Assembly: GCA_011053245.1 (NCBI GenBank)
Contig: DRGS01000094.1
Coordinates: forward strand, 1 to 10,429
Direction of reading: 5' to 3'
Origin: Phycisphaerales bacterium
GTDB taxonomy: Bacteria > Planctomycetota > Phycisphaerae > Sedimentisphaerales > Anaerohalosphaeraceae
Length of the DNA: 10,429 nucleotides
Under the pieces are notes generated by a model. That model ran no database searches. It was not told the DNA's origin and saw only the letters and a program-made list of their open reading frames with translations. The position numbers and the translations under genes are program-made. Of this stretch, positions 6,206-10,429 are shown piece by piece. Each line of letters starts with the position of its first letter. The stretch's first letter is position 1.

Positions 6206-6868
6206 ATGAACGACAACATAATAAATACAATAATCTGCGGGGATTGCCTCCCCATTATGCGGGACATGCCGGATGATAGCGTGGACTTGGTGTTGACTGA
6301 CCCGCCGTATGGGATAGGCGAGGATGGCGGACGGTTTCGAGGCAGAAAGGGCGACGGCATAAGAGTGTTGCCGAAAGGGAACTGGGACAACGAGCCGCCA
6401 CCGAAAGAAGTATTTGATGAAATACAACGAGTCTCAAAAAACCAAGTTATATGGGGAGGTAATTATTTCACGGACAAATTGCCGGTTTCAAGGGGATGGT
6501 TGTACTGGGACAAACTGATGGGCGGAGATTTTTCGGACGGAGAGCTTGCTTGGACTTCGTTCGACACCGTATTGAAAAAGTTTACTTTATGTAATAAGAT
6601 GGGCGGTAGGGTTCACCCTGCACAGAAGCCGGTATGTCTCGGAGAATGGATATTAGAGAGATTCACAAAGCCCGGCGATTCGATTTTAGATACCCATTCC
6701 GGAAGCGGGTCTTTTTGTGTCGCCGCCAAACGATTAGGCCGCAACTACATCGGCATAGACATAATCGAGGAATACTGCCAGATAGCCCGTGACCGGCTGG
6801 CGGCAGAGGAAGCAGGTTTGACGGTTAAGGAAATGAAAAAAGGGCAAAAAGGATTATTTGAGCGTTGA
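6206..6868 (+). CDS. Site-specific DNA methyltransferase (N6-adenine or N4-cytosine, DPPY type)
   Basis: 220 residues, complete and short for the group. ICGDCLPIMRDMPDDSVDLVLTDPPYG places the catalytic DPPY at 32-35. HPAQKP lies at 137-142 and the AdoMet-binding segment SILDTHSGSGSFCVAAKRLGRNYIGIDI near 160-187. The order catalytic motif first, AdoMet motif last is that of the beta-group (N6_N4 methyltransferase family). The middle (WDNEPPPKEVFDEIQRVSKN, WGGNYF, RGWLYWDK) is typical of phage enzymes. The target-recognition part is small and the recognition site cannot be read from sequence. No restriction endonuclease is adjacent, so a solitary methyltransferase that modifies phage DNA is most likely. 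The ATG is preceded by GGAAAGCGA. Confidence 0.92.
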   Translation: MNDNIINTIICGDCLPIMRDMPDDSVDLVLTDPPYGIGEDGGRFRGRKGDGIRVLPKGNWDNEPPPKEVFDEIQRVSKNQVIWGGNYFTDKLPVSRGWLYWDKLMGGDFSDGELAWTSFDTVLKKFTLCNKMGGRVHPAQKPVCLGEWILERFTKPGDSILDTHSGSGSFCVAAKRLGRNYIGIDIIEEYCQIARDRLAAEEAGLTVKEMKKGQKGLFER

Positions 6869-7293
6869 AAAAAATGGCAACAATAAAATTAACCACGGAT
6901 TTCACGGATTAAAAAAGAGTTAAAAAAACGGCAACAATAAAATTAACCACGGATTTCACGGATTAAAAAAGAGTTGAAAAAACGGCAACAATAAAATTAA
7001 CCACGGAGTTCACGGATTAAAGAAGAGTTAAAAAAAATGGCAACAATAAAATTAACCACGGATTTCACGGATTAAAGAAGAGGTGAAAAATGGCAACAAT
7101 AAAATTAACCACGGATTTCACGGATTAAAGAAGAGGTGAAAAATGGCAACAATAAAATTAACCACGGATTTCACGGATTAAAGAAGAGGTGAAAAACGGC
7201 AACGATAAAATTAACCACGGATCTCACGGATTAAAAAAGAGTTAAAAAAAACGGCAACAATAAAATTAACCACGGATTTCACGGATTAAAGAA
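6869..7293 (+). repeat. Tandem array of eight 53-55-bp units containing CACGGATTTCACGGATT
   Basis: Unit landmarks (start of AACCACGG) fall at 6891, 6945, 6999, 7054, 7107, 7160, 7213 and 7268, spacings 53-55 bp. Each unit holds a doubled CACGGATT. There are no variable spacers, so it is not CRISPR. Each unit also encodes an exact 13-codon frame, (ATG or ACG)-GCA-ACA-ATA-AAA-TTA-ACC-ACG-GAT-TTC-ACG-GAT-TAA, i.e. MATIKLTTDFTD. The start codon is ATG at 6874, 7037, 7090 and 7143, and ACG at 6928, 6982, 7196 and 7251. In units five and six an AGGTG lies four bases before the ATG, as at real genes. Changes inside the frame are few (GAT to GAG in unit 3; ACA to ACG and TTC to CTC in unit 7). The unit length is not a multiple of three, so no read-through protein forms. 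The array fills the gap between the two methyltransferase genes; no other gene or terminator is seen there. Confidence 0.95.
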
Positions 7294-7296
7294 GTT

Positions 7297-8190
7297 ATGG
7301 ACGACATAAAAAATACAATGAAGATAACATCGCTTTTACCGTATTACGGGAGCAAGCGGACGCTGGCGCCCACGATCGTGAGGCTTATGGGCGACCATAA
7401 ATCCTACTGGGAGCCGTTCTGTGGGTCGATGGCAGTGCTGTTCGCGAAACCTCCGTGTACAATGGAAACGATGAACGATATGTATGGTGACCTGATCAAC
7501 CTTGCTAAGGTTGTTCAGGATCCCGAGTTGGGTGTAAGGCTTTACGGTAAATTGTCCCGGACACTGTGCAGCGAGCAGTTCTTTGATGAGGCTAAGGAGC
7601 GATGGTTCGAGAATGAAGAGCCGTATGTTGCGCCTGACATAGACAGGGCCTATAATTTCTTTGTTGCGTCCTGGATGGGTATTAACGGTGTGTCGGGTAC
7701 CGAGAGGTGTAATTATAAGTTTGCACTTCGATGGTGCGCAGGCGGTGGTCATGGAGCGACCCGTTGGCAGAGTGTAGTTTCCTCAATCCCTGCCTGGCAT
7801 CGGAGGCTCCAGAATGTTCTTATAATAAACAGAGACGCTTTTGAAATCATTGGCAATATCAAAGATGAGCAGGGCACGGTTATTTACTGCGATCCTCCAT
7901 ACATTGAAAAGAGCAATAAATATGTGCACGATTTCGAGAGTGAGACGTTGTTCAATAAGTCCGGCCATCAAAGGTTGGCGAAGCTACTCAATCGTTTCAA
8001 GTCTGCTAAAGTGATCGTTAGTTATTATGAACATCGATATCTTGCAGGACTGTATGCGGGTTGGGAGGAGATAGTTATTGAAAAGAGCCGGCAAAGTATG
8101 CGTAATGCAACCAGAGGTGACAAAAAGAAACCGGCTCACAATAGCCGCGAAGTATTGTTATTAAATAAAGCCGCAAATGAAAAGCAATAG
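7297..8190 (+). CDS. D12-class DNA adenine N6-methyltransferase (Dam-like)
   Basis: 297 residues, normal length. LLPYYGSKRTLAPTIV (13-28) and SYWEPFCGSMAVLF (36-49) are the AdoMet-binding region of the D12 (alpha) class, and VIYCDPPY (195-202) holds the catalytic DPPY. Between them is a target-recognition region of about 150 residues with FVASWMGINGVSG. It transfers a methyl group to the N6 of adenine; D12 enzymes often modify GATC but the site here is not shown by the sequence. ATG 7297 directly follows the last tandem repeat, with only AAGAAG close upstream; ATG 7318 is a possible alternative. The first eight codons closely resemble those of the other methyltransferase gene. There is no partner nuclease nearby, so it is likely for self-modification or regulation by the element. 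Confidence 0.93.
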   Translation: MDDIKNTMKITSLLPYYGSKRTLAPTIVRLMGDHKSYWEPFCGSMAVLFAKPPCTMETMNDMYGDLINLAKVVQDPELGVRLYGKLSRTLCSEQFFDEAKERWFENEEPYVAPDIDRAYNFFVASWMGINGVSGTERCNYKFALRWCAGGGHGATRWQSVVSSIPAWHRRLQNVLIINRDAFEIIGNIKDEQGTVIYCDPPYIEKSNKYVHDFESETLFNKSGHQRLAKLLNRFKSAKVIVSYYEHRYLAGLYAGWEEIVIEKSRQSMRNATRGDKKKPAHNSREVLLLNKAANEKQ

Positions 8191-8210
8191 AGCATCGACA
8201 GGAGCCACGG

Positions 8211-8462
8211 ATGGCAAAGACGACCAAGACAAAAACACAGGCTGAGCAGATCGCTCGACTGGGTGTATCGGCGAAAATTGCCGGTAATGTAGTATTCTTA
8301 AAGTGCGGCAAGTGCGGGTATGTGCTATTGAGTGAAGAACGAGAATGTCCGCACTGTTACGCCGACGATGCCGGCAGCCTTGAAGTTGTTGAGCGACCGA
8401 AGAAGTTCGTTGACGCGCACAGGTTCAGGGAATGGGAAAAGCTGAAAAATGATGGACGATGA
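8211..8462 (+). CDS. Small zinc-ribbon protein
   Basis: 83 residues. AGGAG at 8200-8204 supports the ATG. Cys32-X2-Cys35 (KCGKCGYVLL) and Cys46-X2-Cys49 (RECPHCY) form a compact zinc ribbon. The N-terminus is basic (AKTTKTKTQ) and the C-terminus is helical and charged (HRFREWEKLKND). Such proteins bind nucleic acid or protein partners; nothing identifies the partner. The 3' end overlaps the next gene by 14 bases. Confidence 0.75.
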   Translation: MAKTTKTKTQAEQIARLGVSAKIAGNVVFLKCGKCGYVLLSEERECPHCYADDAGSLEVVERPKKFVDAHRFREWEKLKNDGR

Positions 8463-8616
8463 CGATTACGAACGGCTGGAACGTGAGGCGATACTGACTG
8501 TCGACAACGACGTCGATTATCACCCGGTCCATCTTAAAAATAAGGCGGCTAAAGAGATCGCTGAACGCCAGGCGAATTGGCTGCGTTTACAGGAACTTTT
8601 GAAAGAAAGCGAGTGA
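8449..8616 (+). CDS. Small acidic protein, 55 residues
   Basis: It starts inside the end of the zinc-ribbon gene with two adjacent ATGs (8449 and 8452), giving MMDDDDYERLEREAIL, and ends QANWLRLQELLKESE. It is strongly acidic at the N-terminus and helical at the C-terminus, with balanced codon use. The 14-base overlap upstream and the close start of the next gene suggest translational coupling. No family is recognised. It could be a small phage regulator or inhibitor, but only its shape suggests that. Confidence 0.6.
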   Translation: MMDDDDYERLEREAILTVDNDVDYHPVHLKNKAAKEIAERQANWLRLQELLKESE

Positions 8617-8621
8617 ATAAA

Positions 8622-8978
8622 ATGGTTATGTTCTGGTTATGTTGTGGGGCGTTGGCTTGGGTGATGGGGCTTTTGAGGTCCGGGATCGGGGTCAGGGTCT
8701 TTGGGGACAGGTTCTTTGGGTCGATGACCGCCCTGGCCGTATGTCTGATCGTCGGCCCGATAGGGTTGATGGCAATGATAATCGCGTGGAAGTCAGAGAA
8801 AAAAAGAAAAAAGATTAGTATGAGCGTACAGTTTATGCAATTGAAAAGAAGTCAATGTGCTGATGGCTCATGGCCGTTTAGTTTTTGGCGACCCTTTACA
8901 TGGGCGTGGGGAGTACGAATATTCAATTTAACTATAATCGTAAGAAGAAAGCGAGCGAATTTATGGCGGCGATCGTAA
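8622..8978 (+). CDS. Small membrane protein with two TM segments; 3' part doubtful
   Basis: ATG 8622 is favoured over GTG 8613 because the preceding AGAAAGCGAGTGAAT recurs almost exactly before the gene at 8963. Two hydrophobic segments are clear: MFWLCCGALAWVMGLL (about 3-18) and MTALAVCLIVGPIGLMAMIIAW (about 35-56), joined by a short loop with RVFGDRF and followed by a lysine-rich end (KSEKKRKK), a small-holin-like layout. Beyond residue 66 the translation becomes rich in Trp, Arg and Phe and looks out of frame. Two adenine runs (8799-8805 and 8807-8812) sit just before that change, and a shift of one base there would give a stop at 8816-8818. A sequence error, real frameshift or genuine tail cannot be told apart here. 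The product is unknown. Confidence 0.55.
   Translation: MVMFWLCCGALAWVMGLLRSGIGVRVFGDRFFGSMTALAVCLIVGPIGLMAMIIAWKSEKKRKKISMSVQFMQLKRSQCADGSWPFSFWRPFTWAWGVRIFNLTIIVRRKRANLWRRS
8863..8931 (+). CDS. Possible 22-residue peptide
   Basis: In a frame different from the surrounding membrane-protein frame, ATG 8863 opens MAHGRLVFGDPLHGRGEYEYSI then TAA. Its composition is more protein-like than the overlapping Trp-rich translation, but it has only a distant AGAAG as ribosome binding site and no recognised family. It may be a remnant of a longer gene or chance. Confidence 0.2.
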   Translation: MAHGRLVFGDPLHGRGEYEYSI

Positions 8979-9382
8979 TATTTGACGAGGCAGGCACTAC
9001 CGCGGGTCGGGAGGCTCTGCGAGCGATTAGACAGGTCACGTCGACCTGCGAGCAAATGACGGGCACGGTTCAGGCGGTGACACCGGCGATCGACGACCTT
9101 AAGGAAGCCCTCGTGGAATACCGAGGCGAAACGATCATGCTTATACCGGAGGGGCCGCGGTATACGCACTATACGAGGACATCATGGCGGCGGAGCAGAG
9201 AGATCGTTGAGTTTATCAGGGTTGACCAGGATGGGATTACGACAACGACCTCGCAGATATGGCATCGAACGGCGAAAGAGCATCCAGGACCGGTTCAGGG
9301 CCCGCCGAAAAGGCTGCGTTTTCTGACCGCCAACCGATGCGATGATAATAGAGGCCGGCACTGGAATAGAAAAATAAGATAA
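8963..9382 (+). CDS. Hypothetical protein, 139 residues; 3' half frame uncertain
   Basis: ATG 8963 is chosen because the leader AGAAAGCGAGCGAAT matches that of the gene at 8622; a TTG at 8885 is less likely. The first 65 residues are well formed and helical: AAIVIFDEAGTTAGREALRA, then a long helix through VTPAIDDLKEALVEYRG and a strand TIMLIPEG. The helical part could form a coiled coil, as in small phage structural or chaperone proteins, but no family is recognised. From about 9160 the text becomes basic and Thr/Arg-rich (WRRSREIV, HRTAKEHPGPV). Plausible protein text appears in the next frame instead (AAVYALYEDIMAAEQRDR; MASNGERASRTGSGPAEKAA ending at 9345). The true 3' end may therefore be near 9170, or one gene may be frameshifted. 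Confidence 0.5.
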   Translation: MAAIVIFDEAGTTAGREALRAIRQVTSTCEQMTGTVQAVTPAIDDLKEALVEYRGETIMLIPEGPRYTHYTRTSWRRSREIVEFIRVDQDGITTTTSQIWHRTAKEHPGPVQGPPKRLRFLTANRCDDNRGRHWNRKIR

Positions 9383-9410
9383 ATAATAATCAAAGAATTG
9401 AGGTGTTAAA

Positions 9411-9782
9411 ACGGGTATTTTTGTTATTCAATATAGATGCGAAGATGGCGAGATGCTTAACTCTTGGGCTACGGAGGACCGGTGCAAAGTTTACAGCCAT
9501 CCGGTATTTGAGCATAGTTTTGCTGATGCCATTAAGTTCACAAGTAGAGAAGATGCGGACGATGCAAAAAGGAGCATGGGTTGTGGTAGGCGGGCAATAG
9601 TTGTACCTGTAAGCGGTGCGGCTCTGAGAATCGCTGAGCAAATAAAAGAACTCGATAAGAAATTAAATAGCGTGCAGGTAGGTGGCGAAGAAAACAACGC
9701 CGAGGTCATTCGTATCTTTGAGCAAAAAAAGGCGTTTGAGGATAAGTTAAAAAATAACGTGAAAAGGTTCAAAGGAAATTGA
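9411..9782 (+). CDS. Hypothetical phage protein with apparent ACG start
   Basis: 123 residues if started at ACG 9411. The frame is protein-like well before its first ATG (9453): TGIFVIQYRCEDGEMLNSWA reads as a beta strand leading into EDRCKVYSHPVFEHSF. The stop TGA at 9399-9401 bounds the frame upstream, so no ATG, GTG or TTG exists between it and 9453. GAGGTG at 9400-9405 is five bases before ACG, the same spacing as at true ATG starts of this window. The middle has SREDADDAKRS and AIVVPVSG, and the C-terminal half is a charged helix likely to form a coiled coil (IAEQIKELDKKLNSV, IFEQKKAFEDKLKNN). Starting at ATG 9453 would remove the strand and place the start far from any ribosome binding site. 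No family name can be given. Confidence 0.7.
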   Translation, partial: TGIFVIQYRCEDGEMLNSWATEDRCKVYSHPVFEHSFADAIKFTSREDADDAKRSMGCGRRAIVVPVSGAALRIAEQIKELDKKLNSVQVGGEENNAEVIRIFEQKKAFEDKLKNNVKRFKGN

Positions 9783-9791
9783 GGTGAAAAA

Positions 9792-10007
9792 ATGGGATGG
9801 ATTTATAGCACACACGTTACATGTTTGATCATCGGCATAGTCAGTGGCAGCATTATGACGAACCGTGGATGGAGAAAGAGGATAGGTGATTTTACAAAGG
9901 AGGTAGAGCAGCAGCTTGACAGAAACAAAGAAACACAGGAAGCCTTATCCAAAGTGATAGAGCAAAAGGAAAAGGAACTTCAAGACCACTTAAACAATAG
10001 AAAATAA
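9792..10007 (+). CDS. Small membrane-anchored coiled-coil protein
   Basis: 71 residues, ATG five bases after GAGGTG; the ribosome binding site overlaps the stop of the preceding gene. Residues about 5-22 (YSTHVTCLIIGIVSGSIM) form one membrane segment, followed by a basic stop-transfer patch NRGWRKR. The rest (about 31-71) is one long charged helix (VEQQLDRNKETQEALSKVIE) with heptad-like hydrophobic spacing, probably a coiled coil. The topology of an N-terminal anchor plus cytoplasmic or periplasmic coiled coil resembles Rz-like inner-membrane spanins in miniature, but it is too short and lacks other signs, so that is a guess. Confidence 0.65.
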   Translation: MGWIYSTHVTCLIIGIVSGSIMTNRGWRKRIGDFTKEVEQQLDRNKETQEALSKVIEQKEKELQDHLNNRK

Positions 10008-10033
10008 TTTTAGTTAAAGAATTGAGGTGTTAA

Positions 10034-10360
10034 ATGGAAGATGTAACTACCGGGATATGTGTTTGCGAGAGCACCAGATTTGAGTTTAACTTGAACGGAA
10101 TCATACGGTTCAACCCAACAGAGTATGGCCTTGTTATTTATAGGGCCTATTGGATGCCGTATTGCAAAGATGGTAAGGGGCGTGAATTGGAAGTTGATGA
10201 CCAGGGTTTTGCTGAGATGCAATTATGGGCTTTCATGGAAATATTCGGCCCTAAAATGGAAGGGGGAATGCACATACCAGTTGAGACAAGCGTGATTTTC
10301 ATAAACAAAACACAAGAACAATTAAATATGTGCAAGAGAGCAAATAAGTCAGGTCAATAG
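10034..10360 (+). CDS. Hypothetical protein, 108 residues
   Basis: ATG four bases after GAGGTG of the AAAGAATTGAGGTG leader. Soluble-looking, with alternating strands (RFEFNLNGIIRFNPTEYGLV, YRAYWMPYC) then a helix (FAEMQLWAFMEIFG) and a strand PVETSVIFINK. Five cysteines are scattered rather than paired. I recognise no family. It is part of the closely spaced block of small genes that share this leader. Confidence 0.65.
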   Translation: MEDVTTGICVCESTRFEFNLNGIIRFNPTEYGLVIYRAYWMPYCKDGKGRELEVDDQGFAEMQLWAFMEIFGPKMEGGMHIPVETSVIFINKTQEQLNMCKRANKSGQ

Positions 10361-10389
10361 TTTATAATTTAAAGAATTGAGGTAAAAAA

Positions 10390-10429
10390 ATGAAAAGGTT
10401 AAAAAGGTTTTTATCATGGTGGGTTGAAC
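10390..10429 (+). CDS. Start of a gene cut by the window end
   Basis: AATTGAGGT stands six bases before an ATG that opens MKRLKRFLSWWVE and runs off the window. The context matches the two preceding genes (10034 and 9792). A basic start followed by aromatic residues could be the beginning of a membrane segment; nothing more can be said. Confidence 0.5.
   Translation, partial: MKRLKRFLSWWVE

Noticed and set aside
6869..7293. CRISPR array
   Set aside because: The 53-55-bp units are near-identical throughout with no variable spacers, and no cas genes are present.
4..10335. Long minus-strand reading frames throughout (for example 1983-2441, 5990-6427, 7336-7752)
   Set aside because: All are antisense to well-supported plus-strand genes, have no ribosome binding sites and show no recognisable motifs.
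10361..10370. TATAAT at 10363 as a promoter -10 box
   Set aside because: No matching -35 box at a suitable distance; the region is AT-rich, so the hexamer is expected by chance.

Overview
The window reads as a phage, prophage or other phage-like accessory region. Nineteen genes are called here, all on the plus strand, most of them small (22 to 390 codons) and tightly packed. Recognisable members are typical of temperate or accessory phage modules: the C-terminal part of a papain-like/NlpC-P60-like cell-wall hydrolase, an ASCH-like protein, a Gp37/Gp68 (DUF5131) protein, a tyrosine recombinase and two solitary DNA methyltransferases. There are no rRNA or tRNA genes, no CRISPR array and no core metabolic genes. 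The host cannot be named from this. The standard genetic code and GAGGTG-type ribosome binding sites are clear. CACGGATT-type tandem repeats are a pattern I associate with Planctomycetota-like and other environmental genomes, but that is only a weak guess.

Layout. (1) Positions 1-4792 hold seven genes: hydrolase C-terminus, cysteine-rich protein, ASCH-like protein, an unknown 278-residue protein, DUF5131, a winged-helix/zinc protein and a one-TM protein. Every gap between them is an AT-rich leader of degenerate 7-base units (TNTTTAG) ending in a ribosome binding site. The last 32 bases of the leader are identical before three genes, and 25 of them before a fourth. Some leaders contain extra ribosome binding sites with no gene behind them. 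One gene (3855-4310) is bracketed by a perfect 58-bp direct repeat. (2) 4793-5829 is a tyrosine recombinase whose N-terminus resembles the tail helices of serine recombinases. (3) 5835-8190 holds a small unknown gene, a DPPY-type methyltransferase, a 53-55-bp tandem array of eight copies, and a D12-class adenine methyltransferase. Every array copy keeps a 12-codon reading frame with its stop, but only four copies keep ATG; the other four have ACG. (4) 8191-10429 is a run of small genes: a zinc ribbon, a 55-residue acidic protein, a two-TM protein, and several unknown proteins. One of these (9411-9782) appears to start at ACG behind a perfect ribosome binding site; the last is cut by the window end.

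How it fits together. The two methyltransferases have no restriction enzyme beside them, so they more likely modify the element's own DNA or act in regulation than form a restriction-modification pair. The recombinase would move or integrate the element. The most unusual signal is not one gene but the repeated start regions. Different blocks of the window each reuse their own near-identical leader plus ribosome binding site, and there are empty leaders and a repeat-bracketed gene. This looks like cassette-style gain and loss of small genes by recombination between shared leaders. That is an inference from repeat structure; no mechanism is demonstrated.
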